DNA of 64,000 bases from Porphyromonas catoniae ATCC 51270 (lineage in GTDB: Bacteria > Bacteroidota > Bacteroidia > Bacteroidales > Porphyromonadaceae). Below, piece after piece: positions 20,999 to 29,975 of this stretch. The stretch lies in the NCBI RefSeq assembly GCF_000565015.1, contig NZ_JDFF01000022.1:62001-126000 (forward strand), written 5' to 3'. How positions within the stretch are numbered: position 1 is the first letter of the stretch; each line of letters opens with the position of its first letter. Below the pieces are notes generated by a model. It saw only the letters and a list, made by a program, of their open reading frames with translations, did no database searches and had not been told where the DNA came from. The translations under genes and the position numbers were made by a program.

Positions 20999-21691
20999 TC
21001 AGTGCCAGAGGTCAGACCAAGCAACAAAGTGACGCAGGAGATAATGCTCTCCCTCGGGCAAGAGAATGGGGGCAAGCCCTTGTCCACGCCAATAAGTCTC
21101 TTGATTGGATGGCGGGAGGACACGATCTCTAAGCCCAATATAACTACGCGTCCAAAGCCCCAAAGCCTCGAGCTTCGGTAGGGGATGCGCTTCGTGAAGA
21201 CTGGACTCATAGGCTCGTAGCATCTCGTTACGAATCTCCTCCGTGCTGCGAGCAGCAAGAGCATCGAAGATATGGCGTAGACTTTTGCCTCCACACGTAC
21301 GACGATTGAAGCGCGGGCGGTTTTCTTCGGTAAGTTCGCTAAGGGTGTTCAGACAATGCTCTCTAGGGATACCCACCGAATCATCGACAGGGTAACCCGT
21401 TCCAGCTAGCGCAGTTGCCGAGTACACCTTTGTGCGGAGATCAGGGCGACTCTGTAGATAGCGATCTGCAGCCCAAACACCCATTGACCATGCTACAACT
21501 CTTACCTCTTCATAAGCCATGAAGTCCAACTCTACCGCCTCATCATCACGATAGTCCCAAAAGATCAAGACATCATATCCCTCTGGGATACTCAGGTGCT
21601 CCACTGTCACGGGTGTCATTGCCCAACCATTAAAGAAGAGGATGAGCTTATGGGCGCCCCCATCCACTGCAGAGATAAACTTATGCTGCAT
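20999..21691 (-). CDS. bioG: BioG-like (DUF452) alpha/beta hydrolase, putative pimeloyl-ACP methyl ester esterase
   Basis: A protein of 230 aa. It shows the DUF452/BioG pattern: an N-terminal LILFFNGWAM loop, a nucleophile elbow AWSMGVWAA (Ser69), a late acid in GLRDRVLPPSNQ, and a C-terminal His in EGEHYLLRHF. BioG frees pimeloyl-ACP from its methyl ester as the gate to biotin synthesis. No other bio gene is in the window, so the assignment rests on the family alone. It lies 2 nt downstream of the DUF695 gene, so the two are co-transcribed. Confidence 0.75.
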   Translation of the reverse strand: MQHKFISAVDGGAHKLILFFNGWAMTPVTVEHLSIPEGYDVLIFWDYRDDEAVELDFMAYEEVRVVAWSMGVWAADRYLQSRPDLRTKVYSATALAGTGYPVDDSVGIPREHCLNTLSELTEENRPRFNRRTCGGKSLRHIFDALAARSTEEIRNEMLRAYESSLHEAHPLPKLEALGLWTRSYIGLRDRVLPPSNQETYWRGQGLAPILLPEGEHYLLRHFVAWSDLWH

Positions 21692-21693
21692 GT

Positions 21694-22149
21694 TTACTCT
21701 ACACTTATTGGGTCATCTTCATCATCTTGCTCCAGAGCGAGCATCTCATGATAATCATCCCAATCGGGGTCTTCCTCACAATGAATTTGCAATGGGAGTG
21801 TGGGGAAGGGAGCAAGGCAATCATTTAACCGTTCACCGAAGGTGGGTAGGTGTCGGGTATAGAAAACCCAGTCCTTCTGACCTGCCCCCGTGTAGTTACC
21901 CGTAAGGATAGCTAGCTTATCTCGCTCCATCACACGACGCAAGACTGGCTCAACCTCCTCTATTAATGCGGAGGCTTCCTCACTTGGCATCCCCTCTCTA
22001 TCGGCGTCATAGGGCAGGGAGATATCTACCCTCACCTTGAGCTTACGGCTTGCTATAAATTCATCTAGACCTTTGCGTACAGTGACAAAGACCAACTGCC
22101 CTGCCTCACTATAACTCAGAGCCGTAAACCAATCATCTGTTAGCTTCAT
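21694..22149 (-). CDS. DUF695-like protein of unknown function
   Basis: A protein of 151 aa, acidic, no signal peptide or membrane segment. It begins KLTDDWFTALSYSEAGQLVF and contains the pattern NYTGAGQKDWVFYTRH, which resembles DUF695 proteins; the C-terminus is a run of acidic residues. No catalytic motif is visible. Its tight coupling to the BioG-like gene is the only contextual clue. Function unknown. Confidence 0.65.
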   Translation of the reverse strand: MKLTDDWFTALSYSEAGQLVFVTVRKGLDEFIASRKLKVRVDISLPYDADREGMPSEEASALIEEVEPVLRRVMERDKLAILTGNYTGAGQKDWVFYTRHLPTFGERLNDCLAPFPTLPLQIHCEEDPDWDDYHEMLALEQDDEDDPISVE

Positions 22150-22189
22150 TGTCTTAATCTTACATTGCTATATAGACTTGTCCTTTCCT

Positions 22190-22197
22190 CAAATATA
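22190..22197 (-). promoter_or_regulatory. Probable -7 element of the DUF695-bioG unit
   Basis: The minus strand reads TATATTTG, 41 nt before the start codon at 22149. No clear -33 element is present. Confidence 0.5.
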
Positions 22198-22349
22198 GCA
22201 CAAGTACTGTTTTCTTGTCTTATATAGACTCCACTCTCTAAATAGGTGATGATATTTCCCTCTGCCTCTTCTTCCTCACCAAGGGAAATTTCGGATAGAC
22301 ATTTCACTGAGATCAAACGGTCTTCCTTTGGGCCTTAGGGAAACAAGTA

Positions 22350-22382
22350 CTCCTTGGCTCATGCATGCACAGAACCAAGGAG
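22350..22382 (-). terminator. Possible terminator after folE
   Basis: An 8-bp stem (22350-22357 with 22375-22382) encloses a loop with its own ATGCATGCA-type palindrome, 36 nt past the folE stop. The minus-strand tail AGTACTTGTTT is weakly U-rich. Confidence 0.5.
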
Positions 22383-22417
22383 CAATTGACTAGCCAAACA
22401 GATAGAGGCGCTGAGGC

Positions 22418-22981
22418 CTAGTGTGTACGCTTGATGAGCTGCATGAACTCTTCGCGGGTCTTAGCTTCACGGAATGCTCCCGTGAAGTCACTAGTCGTCG
22501 TCAGGGAGTTCTGCTTCTCCACACCACGCATCTGCATACACATGTGCTGTGCCTCTACGACAACGATTACGCCAAGGGGATTAAGAGCCTCTTGGATACA
22601 ATCCTTAATCTGCATCGTCAGCCTCTCCTGCACTTGCAGTCGGCGTGCAAACACATCTACGACACGAGGGAGCTTAGAGAGTCCCGTGATATAGCCGTTA
22701 GGGATATAGCCAATATGTACCTTCCCAAAGAAAGGGAGCATATGGTGCTCACAGAGAGAATAGAAGTCAATATCCTTAACGATGACCATCTGACGATAGT
22801 CCTCCTTAAACATAGCAGAGCGAAGGATCTCATGGGGCGATTGTGCCATTCCCTGTGTAAGGAACTGCATAGCCTTCCCCACACGCTCAGGGGTCTTCAC
22901 GAGACCTTCTCGCTGGGGGTCTTCACCAAGGAGAGAAAGAATCTGGGAGTAATGATACTGGAGCTGTTCGTCTTTTGTCAT
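22418..22981 (-). CDS. folE: GTP cyclohydrolase I
   Basis: A protein of 187 aa. The zinc ligands are visible as Cys77 and His80 in [20 protein letters not shown] and Cys148 in [11 protein letters not shown]; their 71-residue spacing equals that in the E. coli enzyme. It converts GTP to 7,8-dihydroneopterin triphosphate for folate (and possibly queuosine) synthesis in the cytoplasm. It lies 17 nt downstream of the SPOR gene and is probably transcribed with it. Confidence 0.96.
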   Translation of the reverse strand: MTKDEQLQYHYSQILSLLGEDPQREGLVKTPERVGKAMQFLTQGMAQSPHEILRSAMFKEDYRQMVIVKDIDFYSLCEHHMLPFFGKVHIGYIPNGYITGLSKLPRVVDVFARRLQVQERLTMQIKDCIQEALNPLGVIVVVEAQHMCMQMRGVEKQNSLTTTSDFTGAFREAKTREEFMQLIKRTH

Positions 22982-22998
22982 CGGGGTGGTGCGTGTGG

Positions 22999-23538
22999 TT
23001 ATTCTTCGGTGGCGTTAGGATCAACGTAGTTTAGGATACGCACTTTGTCTCGTACAACGTAGGACTCACGAGCCCAAGCAGGCAGAGAGGAGACGAGACG
23101 AGCTCGTGCTTGGCTCGCTTCTTCGCGTGTCAGGAAGTTGCCGATAGCTAGGCGCCAGAAGGGAGCCTTGAAGGTAATATAGCTACTCATCGTCGGGGCG
23201 ATATGACGTATCTGCTCTGCACGAGCATAGGCCTCGGCTTTAGCATTCGGATGATTGCTATTGAACATCTGCACACGATACCCCATGAGGAGGGTATAGT
23301 TCCCATCATGCCCAAGGAGGGTTGTTCCTCGCCCAGCAGGGAGACCAACGAGACGCTGTAACTCGGGGGCTTGGAAGATCGTAATGACACCCTCACCTTC
23401 ATTAACCTCCTCTAATGCCTCGAAGATGCTTCGTGCGCTCTTCTTCTCCGTTGTGCTTTGAGCAAAGGATATTTGTCCCAAAGTCATCACGAGAAATAGA
23501 ATCAAGAGAAGGCGCTGATATATTCTATTTGCCAACAT
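22999..23538 (-). CDS. Exported SPOR-like domain protein
   Basis: A protein of 179 aa. The N-terminus is a signal peptide ([18 protein letters not shown]). The C-terminal 75 residues ([20 protein letters not shown], then [21 protein letters not shown]) have the two-repeat pattern of SPOR domains, which bind denuded peptidoglycan glycan strands in the periplasm. The first half has no recognised domain. Bacteroidetes have several such small SPOR proteins of unassigned role. Confidence 0.78.
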   Translation of the reverse strand: MLANRIYQRLLLILFLVMTLGQISFAQSTTEKKSARSIFEALEEVNEGEGVITIFQAPELQRLVGLPAGRGTTLLGHDGNYTLLMGYRVQMFNSNHPNAKAEAYARAEQIRHIAPTMSSYITFKAPFWRLAIGNFLTREEASQARARLVSSLPAWARESYVVRDKVRILNYVDPNATEE

Positions 23539-23559
23539 AACTAGCTAAATCTTTAGTCA

Positions 23560-23567
23560 CAAAGATA
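23560..23567 (-). promoter_or_regulatory. Probable -7 element of the SPOR-folE unit
   Basis: The minus strand reads TATCTTTG, 21 nt before the start codon, implying a very short leader. No -33 element is clear. Confidence 0.5.
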
Positions 23568-23673
23568 GGGAATAAGTAGAAAGTACTCGGTGGAGGGAAG
23601 GCAGAGGACAGAGGCAACGGAAGAGAGGAAGGCGACCAATGGTCTACGAGAGGCATTAGGGAGGGGATAAACA

Positions 23674-23767
23674 AAACGCTGAAGAGCGGAAAAGGATAAA
23701 TATGTCCACAAGAGCCCAGGTTACTCCTCAGGCAACATCACTTATCCTTTTCCGCTCTTCAGCGTTT
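23674..23767. repeat. Perfect 26-bp inverted repeat around a 42-nt centre, downstream of ssrA
   Basis: Bases 23674-23699 are the exact reverse complement of 23742-23767. The repeat begins 40 nt after the mature 3' end of tmRNA in the minus direction and lies 136 nt upstream of the SPOR gene. As RNA it forms a 26-bp stem with a 42-nt loop. It could be the ssrA terminator/processing hairpin or the remains of a small mobile element. Confidence 0.85.
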
Positions 23768-23807
23768 CTTTCTTCCCCTCTTCTTTTTATCCTCTCGCCT
23801 CTTGTTG

Positions 23808-24213
23808 TGGAGATGCGGGGAGTCGAACCCCGGTCCAAACATGGAATTAATCTGCTTTCTACATGTTTATCCTCACTTTGGGTTTTCGTGTGTGACCTGC
23901 GACTGAGGCTACCATAAGCCACACCTTATCCTTCTAAATCTGACCCCTAAGCGAAGGCTCATAGGAGCGATCTCCGAATTTCCGGCACCACTGAACCAAG
24001 TCGCCTCGGAGAGAACGGCTACCTGAGTGATGTCTCGTCACAGTGATCTGTCACCGTGATGAAGCGTGTGAACCTACTGTTCTTCGGTTACGCAGCGAGA
24101 GCGTAGTTATTTTCGCCAGTTAAATTTTTGCTCACAGAGATTAGAGTGCTTATGGGCGCAGCACTACATGCTTACAAACCACTTCGTCATGCTGTCAAAG
24201 CCAGGACATCCCC
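23808..24213 (-). ncRNA. ssrA: tmRNA (transfer-messenger RNA)
   Basis: A gene of about 406 nt. The 5' end GGGGATG pairs with 3' CATCTCC to make the Ala-tRNA-like acceptor stem, with a T-arm GGGG-TTCGACT-CCCC near the 3' end; CCA is not encoded. The tag frame reads GGC GAA AAT AAC TAC GCT CTC GCT GCG TAA, that is GENNYALAA, typical of Porphyromonas-like bacteria. It rescues stalled ribosomes with SmpB and marks the released chains for ClpXP. Confidence 0.96.
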
Positions 24214-24226
24214 ATGATCTGTACCG

Positions 24227-24234
24227 CAAAGGTA
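24227..24234 (-). promoter_or_regulatory. -7 promoter element of ssrA
   Basis: The minus strand reads TACCTTTG, 14 nt before the mature tmRNA 5' end, so transcription would begin close to it. No good -33 element is seen. Confidence 0.6.
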
Positions 24235-24343
24235 CAAAAAAGACTTATTGTACCTCCGCACATACACCTAGTGGTATGCCCGATATGTAGCCTTCAGTCC
24301 CAAAAGTAAATGACAATACGATCTGTAGGGTAGAAGCTAAAAG

Positions 24344-24384
24344 AAGAGGCTAAGACCCAGCAAGCTGCCATGTCTTAGCCTCTT
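24344..24384 (-). terminator. Intrinsic terminator of the GH2 gene
   Basis: A perfect 13-bp stem (24344-24356 with 24372-24384) and a 15-nt loop, followed on the minus strand by CTTTTAGCTT. It lies about 100 nt past the stop codon at 24482. Confidence 0.85.
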
Positions 24385-24481
24385 TCGTAAGGCTCAACTA
24401 ACTGTAGATGTAAGGGGGAAGCGACTTATCCCTCTAGAGAAAGGTAGGCCCCCTGCCCTCCATTGCGAACCTACCCTCTGC

Positions 24482-27400
24482 TTAGTCGGCTAGGATACGG
24501 AGCTCAGAGCCACTCGCATAGTCCGTACCATCGTGGGCGGTGAGGGCGGTGAGACGTACGTAGCGAGCAGTGACGGGCTTGGTGAGGAGGATGCGTTGCT
24601 CCTTCTTGTCCTTGGGGAAGGCACTGCGCAGTACCTCAGTCCAGTTCTTGCCATCCTGACTTACCGAGATGGTGAAGTCCTTGATGTCCCCCGTCAGGCT
24701 ATCATCCTGACGAGGCAGGTAGGTGATACCACGCACCATCTTGGGCTTGAGGATGTCGAAGTCGATCCAGTGGGGGTGCTTCGCAACAGTCACGGACCAC
24801 ATAGAGTGCCAGATCGTCTCGGGCTTCCCATCGAGGAGGTTAGTAGCCTGACACTCGTACTCTGTATCCTCACTGCTGCAGAAGGTGACAGTGGCAGCCG
24901 TGTACTCGATCTTGGAGAACTGGCGAGTAGCTACACGACCAGGATAGCGAGCATCCCAAGCACGCACTAGTCCACCAGAGACGAAAGGTACAGGTGCAGT
25001 GTAGCGGAGCGCCTTGCCCTTGCCGATGGTATACATCAGCTGGGCTCCCTCGGTGCTAGTCAGGCGCAGATCACCCGTTATAGAGCGAGTGATAGCGGGG
25101 ACAACTGTACCCTCGGGCTTCTCACGAGTCAGAGCCTTCACATCGTCTCCTACCTTAAAGGGACAGAGGGAGAGGCTAAAGACCTGAGGTGTACCTAGGG
25201 TCTGGTATTGCTTGAGAGGTGGACCTTGTCCGCAGCTTTGTCCCCCAAGGGCTGTCGTTGAGAGTGCCAGCACAAGATGCGTATCACCTGCCTCGGGTAG
25301 CTCGTAAGGATGCGGGGCAAGCATAAGCTCTAGTGCCGAATAAGGAAGAGCCGAACTAGTCATCACACTATCGGTGTAGAAGAGGACACCCTCTCCCGAA
25401 GGCTTAGTGAGGCTTACCCAGCGAACGTCCTCACGGTTACCCATCGTCTGAGGCTTAGGGAAGGAGATGAACTGCTCGGCCACCTTACTCTGGTACTGCT
25501 CTATGTATTGGCTAGCCTTGCGGTCTCCATAGTTGTTGATTGGACCACGACCATAGTAGGTATAGTCCTCATATTCCTTGGGGAGGACAAACTCATATCC
25601 GAGGCGAGCTAGGGTGAGGTTTGGCTTATTGCTCGAAATGTTGGAGCGCAGAGTAATCTTACCATTAGAGTGCACCGTCCATACAACCTCCGAGATGAAG
25701 TGGAAGTCCTCCTCACCGAAGGGACGACTGGTGTCCTCGGTGATCTGGTAGCGACCTGAGGCTTTCTTCATCGTGAGCGTTGCACCATTAGGAGCCTGCG
25801 AGCGTACGGTAAAGTACAGCTCTACACGACCGCCTGGAAGCTCCGTAATCTTGTGGGAGAGCACCTTGTGGTGTAGGTTATGTAAACCATTGGCCACCCA
25901 CAGCGAGCGAATCCAGACGTCGTTGTCACATGGGGCACGGAAGGCGGTAAGCCGTGGCTCATTGCCCTTACGGATAAGCGTATCGCCAGAGTAGACGAGG
26001 CTAGAGATCGTCCCTTGCTTCAGGTCAAAGGCTACGTCGAAGTCCTTCCCTGTAGCTTCCCACTTATCTCCGATGGTCTTCGCTGAGACGAATGGGGAGG
26101 CAGTGGAAAACTCCAGCTGAGGCTCGGCCTTGATGATAGGTAGGGGGAGCTGCTCATCCATCTGTACATAGCCCGTCTTAGCCCAAGGCTTATCCACGGA
26201 GAGTACACACTCGACCTTCACGAAGTACTCCGATCCAGGGGTGCGCTGTGCGTATTCCTCGGGAAGCTCCATCTCGGCCGAGGCACGGGGGGCGATAGTA
26301 GGCATAGGAGCCATAGACTCCTCGACCTTGACACCATCACGCCATAGGGAGATGCGCAGGACGTAGTCATCGAGGGTTGTAAAGTAGTTCTTGTTGAAGA
26401 TCTTGAGTGTACGGCTATCAGGGCCCTCTAGGGATATGCCCACATTCTGATAGACCTTCTTCACTTCGTGATACTGGGGTTTGGGTTGGAGGTCAGCGAA
26501 GACAATACCGTTCATGACAAACATACCATCATTGGGCTTGTCACCGAAATCTCCCCCATAGGCTAGGTAACGCTTGCCATCAGGAGTATAGTTGTAGAGG
26601 GCTTGGTCTACCCAATCCCAGATAGCACCACCACAGAGGAAGTTGGTGCGCTCAATCGCCTTCCAGTAATCAGCGAGTCCCCCACAAGCATTCCCCATGG
26701 AGTGGGCGTACTCGGAGATATGGAAGGGGTACTTAATCTTGTAGTTCCCCTCGACAGCTCCCTCTACCCATGCGATGGAAGGGTATTGGTTAGAACCCAT
26801 ATCCACGATGTCGTTGTTGCGCTCATACTGGATAGGACGAGTGGTATCTACGACCTTGGTGGCACGATAGCTCTTGACGAAGTTCTCCCCTGGGCCTGCC
26901 TCATTACCAAGTGACCAGATGACAATACTTGGGTGGTTGATATGGGCATAGACCATCTCAAGCATGCGGGAGACATGCTGGGCCTCGAACTCGGGGACAT
27001 GCGAGAGTGAGGCCTCGCCGTAGTAGTACTGATGCGACTCAATATTCGCCTCGTCCTCGAGGTAGATGCCGTACTTATCACATAGGTAGTACCAGTAGGG
27101 AGCGGGGGGGTAGTGCGAGTTGCGCACGTGGTTGATGTTCGCCCGCTTCATGAGGAAGACCTCCTGCTCCATCTGCTCGTGTGTGATGGCATGTCCTCGC
27201 TCGGGGTTGGTCTCGTGGCGGTTGGTCCCCTTGAGCTTGACGGGGCAGTCATTGACGTAGAAGTAACGTCCCTTGCGCCCGAACTCATCATCCTTAGCCT
27301 CTGTATCTCGTATCTCTACGACACGTAGTCCTGTGTAGAGGGAGGCTTGGTCGAGGAGCTTCTTACCGCTCTTGTCGTAGAGCTCGGCGACGAGGACATA

Positions 27401-28513
27401 GCGGTTGGGCTGCTCGGCAGACCATAGTTGGGGCTGTGAGACGACGAGGTTTGCCTTCGTAGAGCCCCCTAGAGGGAGGCGTACCTCGGTCTCTGCATCG
27501 GGAACACTCGCTACGTTGTCGGAGTAGAGCTCAACACGATAGAGGCGGTAGCGGAGGATGCCCTGTGGCACCTTGTTCGCTAGGATCTGTGACGTGATCT
27601 CGGAGGTGATATCTAGGCTCCACTCCTTGGTCTTGCTGTCGCATCGGGGGATCACCTGTAGGTCTCGTAGCTGAGTCTGAGGCTTGGCCGTGAGGTAGAC
27701 CGAGCGGAAGATCCCCGGTAGACGGAACATATCCTGCGCCTCGAGGAAGGAGCCATCGCTACTGCGATAGACCTCGACAGCTAGGGTATTCTCTCCACGA
27801 GCATTCAGGTAAGGGCTGATGTCGAAAGAGGCAAGGTTACGGGAGTTCTTAGAGAAGCCCACATAACGTCCATTCACCCAAAGGTAGAAGAAGGAATCGA
27901 CCCCATCGAAGTTCAGATACACACTATGTCCCTTCCACGATGCAGGCAGGGTGAAGGTACGGCGATAGGAGCCGACCTCGTTGCGGTCACGATAGGTCGT
28001 CCAGTCCTTGGGTGGGGTACGCATGACACCGCCCTTCCAGTCCCCAGGCTTCACCTGATGGTAGAAGATCACAGGCTGATTGACGTAGATCGGTGTGCCG
28101 TACTTCTGCTTGCCGTCTCGCTGTAGGCCGTAGACGTTCCAGCTCATCGGTACGGTGACCTCATCCCATGAGGAGATGTCGAAGCTAGGGAGGTAGAAGT
28201 CCTTGGGACGCTCCTCGGGGGTGCGTACCCAGTGGAATCTCCACTTGCCATCCAGACTCTGGTGCAGGGAGCTGTATTCGGGAAGTACCCGTGTGACCTG
28301 ATCGCCCTTGGCGAAGGAGAAGAAGTAGGCATGGGGACGCTCCTTGTTCAGTGCGTAACGCTCAGGGCTCTGCCATTCATCGCCCTGAGGTGCCTGTTGG
28401 CGAGCGTAGCTATAGCCTGGCATCAGGCTCTGAGCCCCCCCCAGAGAGGAGCAGGAGAGAAGAGCGAGAGCAAGCGCACCTATGCGCAAAATCTTCGTGG
28501 GGTCTTTTCTCAT
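24482..28513 (-). CDS. Exported GH2 beta-galactosidase with C-terminal discoidin-like domain
   Basis: A protein of 1343 aa from ATG 28513 (MRKDPTKILRIGALALALLS), which begins a signal peptide; an earlier in-frame start at 28582 would bury it. The GH2 order is clear: sugar-binding jelly-roll (DGKWRFHWVRTPEERP), Ig-like domain, TIM barrel with acid/base Glu in VIWSLGNEAGPGENF and nucleophile Glu in FHISEYAHSMGN, then the Bgal small-chain-like beta-sandwich. The last 150 residues (YECQATNLLDGKPETIWHS ... ARYVRLTAL) are an F5/8-type carbohydrate-binding module. The large LacZ-type architecture fits cleavage of beta-galactosides from host glycans outside the cytoplasm. The exact substrate is not readable. 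Confidence 0.93.
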   Translation of the reverse strand: MRKDPTKILRIGALALALLSCSSLGGAQSLMPGYSYARQQAPQGDEWQSPERYALNKERPHAYFFSFAKGDQVTRVLPEYSSLHQSLDGKWRFHWVRTPEERPKDFYLPSFDISSWDEVTVPMSWNVYGLQRDGKQKYGTPIYVNQPVIFYHQVKPGDWKGGVMRTPPKDWTTYRDRNEVGSYRRTFTLPASWKGHSVYLNFDGVDSFFYLWVNGRYVGFSKNSRNLASFDISPYLNARGENTLAVEVYRSSDGSFLEAQDMFRLPGIFRSVYLTAKPQTQLRDLQVIPRCDSKTKEWSLDITSEITSQILANKVPQGILRYRLYRVELYSDNVASVPDAETEVRLPLGGSTKANLVVSQPQLWSAEQPNRYVLVAELYDKSGKKLLDQASLYTGLRVVEIRDTEAKDDEFGRKGRYFYVNDCPVKLKGTNRHETNPERGHAITHEQMEQEVFLMKRANINHVRNSHYPPAPYWYYLCDKYGIYLEDEANIESHQYYYGEASLSHVPEFEAQHVSRMLEMVYAHINHPSIVIWSLGNEAGPGENFVKSYRATKVVDTTRPIQYERNNDIVDMGSNQYPSIAWVEGAVEGNYKIKYPFHISEYAHSMGNACGGLADYWKAIERTNFLCGGAIWDWVDQALYNYTPDGKRYLAYGGDFGDKPNDGMFVMNGIVFADLQPKPQYHEVKKVYQNVGISLEGPDSRTLKIFNKNYFTTLDDYVLRISLWRDGVKVEESMAPMPTIAPRASAEMELPEEYAQRTPGSEYFVKVECVLSVDKPWAKTGYVQMDEQLPLPIIKAEPQLEFSTASPFVSAKTIGDKWEATGKDFDVAFDLKQGTISSLVYSGDTLIRKGNEPRLTAFRAPCDNDVWIRSLWVANGLHNLHHKVLSHKITELPGGRVELYFTVRSQAPNGATLTMKKASGRYQITEDTSRPFGEEDFHFISEVVWTVHSNGKITLRSNISSNKPNLTLARLGYEFVLPKEYEDYTYYGRGPINNYGDRKASQYIEQYQSKVAEQFISFPKPQTMGNREDVRWVSLTKPSGEGVLFYTDSVMTSSALPYSALELMLAPHPYELPEAGDTHLVLALSTTALGGQSCGQGPPLKQYQTLGTPQVFSLSLCPFKVGDDVKALTREKPEGTVVPAITRSITGDLRLTSTEGAQLMYTIGKGKALRYTAPVPFVSGGLVRAWDARYPGRVATRQFSKIEYTAATVTFCSSEDTEYECQATNLLDGKPETIWHSMWSVTVAKHPHWIDFDILKPKMVRGITYLPRQDDSLTGDIKDFTISVSQDGKNWTEVLRSAFPKDKKEQRILLTKPVTARYVRLTALTAHDGTDYASGSELRILAD

Positions 28514-28932
28514 GATGTCGTGGTAAAATAGGGTAAAAGTGAAGAGTTGTCTATGGTGTAGTATCCGTAATTTGTAAGCCATCGTAGTCGTATCATGTAC
28601 GGGGAGTAAGTCGGGACATCCAGCCTCGCGCTATTCAGCCTCTCTGCGTCGGTTATCCTCTCTGGAATACCCGAGGAGGTCTTGCCATCTTTGAGCCCAA
28701 ACTTCCTCCCCCGCTGAGCATCCTGCTCCATATCCCTCCGAGAGGTACACCCGATACCCCTCATGAGGTATCCCCGTAACCTCATAAGAGGAGCCCTCGA
28801 TACCTCTAGATAGGTTACGAGGATACCTCAGAGTAGGATGGATAGCAGGTGTAATGGGGCGTGTCGTAGTCATGTCGTATGGGTGGTGTGTAGCGTGGTA
28901 GTTTTCTCATGGGGGTGCCTCATAGCTAGAAG
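28514..28932. other. Intergenic region upstream of the GH2 gene
   Basis: There is no gene. It carries the family 2 repeat array at 28742-28829, with a decayed fifth unit to about 28852. No clear TAnnTTTG element for the GH2 gene was found on the minus strand. Confidence 0.55.
28742..28829. repeat. Array of four to five 19-bp palindrome-like units at exact 23-nt period (family 2)
   Basis: Units start at 28742, 28765, 28788 and 28811 (centres 28751, 28774, 28797, 28820), with a decayed one at 28834. The consensus is GAGGTA-7 nt-TACCTC separated by 4-nt spacers. The sequence is unrelated to the arrays at 3411/19225/60226 but has the same period and size. A second copy of this family lies at 52238. 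Confidence 0.85.
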
Positions 28933-29952
28933 CTATTGAGGTAGGTCACCAGAGGCTCGAGCAGCAGCAATTGTTTCACGAAGCCCCTCCTCGAGGTTTC
29001 TCGTCGGAGAGAAGCCGAGGGCAAAGAGTGGGCTAGCATCACACCGCCAGTTACGCTGGGCAAGTAGCGGATACTTATCCCTATTGAGGGGAGAGACCTT
29101 ACCTGTCAGGCGTGCTCGAAGTGAACCAAAGGCACATACAAGGCGAACAAGCGGGAGGGGAATGCGGATGTGCAGTACACGCTTCTTCCCTAGGAGACGC
29201 TGTACCATACGGCCAAACTCCAGATCGGTGTACGTACCGCCATCGGCAACGATGTATCGCTCTCCCTCTGCCTCTTTTTTCGTCAGCACAAAGAGGGCTG
29301 CACGAGCCACATCTTCACCATAGACGAAGGTCAGGTACTGAGGCTTGCACCCTGCCATCGCATTGATCCCTCGAGCAATTCCCTGCAGGGAGAGGAGGTA
29401 ATCAGCATCCCCTGGCCCGTAAACACCCGTAGGCATGAGCAACGTAAAGGGAAGGCCCGACTGCTCGGTGTAATGCTCAGCCAGACACTTACTCCGCCCG
29501 TAGAGTGTATGGGGATGTTGCTCATCCTCCGCCCGTATAGGCTCCAGCGGCCCACTGGCAGCCCCATAGCTGCTCATGCTACTCATCAGCACAAAGCGCA
29601 AGGGGGGCGTAGGGAGCGAAGACAGGGCAGAGAGCAGACGACGTGTCTGCTCAGCATTCACCTCTTGGAACTCCTCCGTATGTGCCGTCTTCGTAATCCC
29701 TGCATTATGGATCACGTAGTGCCACATGGGCTCTTCCCCCAAGGACGCAGGAAGCACCGCACGGAGCATCTGGGCAAGACGTGCCTCATCGCTGTAATCC
29801 ACCTCCACGAGGCGGACACCCTGAGCCTCCAGCTTTCGCCTGTTGCTCTCTGGACGGATAGCTGCCCAGACCTCATAGCCGAGGCTCAGAGCAACACGCA
29901 CCAGATGAGAGCCGATGAAGCCCGAGGCACCTGTGATGAGGATACGCTGCAT
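28933..29952 (-). CDS. NAD(P)-dependent epimerase/dehydratase (extended SDR family)
   Basis: A protein of 339 aa from ATG 29952 (MQRILITGASGFIGSHLV). Another ATG six codons upstream (29970) would lie only 5 nt from the previous gene, and the internal one starts right at the Rossmann strand. It shows the dinucleotide motif GASGFIG, the catalytic Tyr-Lys in YGRSKCLAEHY, and LMPTGVYGPGD as in nucleoside-sugar epimerases and 3-beta-HSD-like enzymes. The substrate is unknown. It is last in an amidase-mlaD-epimerase group on the minus strand. Confidence 0.85.
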   Translation of the reverse strand: MQRILITGASGFIGSHLVRVALSLGYEVWAAIRPESNRRKLEAQGVRLVEVDYSDEARLAQMLRAVLPASLGEEPMWHYVIHNAGITKTAHTEEFQEVNAEQTRRLLSALSSLPTPPLRFVLMSSMSSYGAASGPLEPIRAEDEQHPHTLYGRSKCLAEHYTEQSGLPFTLLMPTGVYGPGDADYLLSLQGIARGINAMAGCKPQYLTFVYGEDVARAALFVLTKKEAEGERYIVADGGTYTDLEFGRMVQRLLGKKRVLHIRIPLPLVRLVCAFGSLRARLTGKVSPLNRDKYPLLAQRNWRCDASPLFALGFSPTRNLEEGLRETIAAARASGDLPQ

Positions 29953-29975
29953 AGTTGGGGAAGGATACAAGGGGA

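Noticed and set aside
22421-23029. 202-codon open frame antisense to folE
   Set aside because: It overlaps folE completely and has no recognisable domain.
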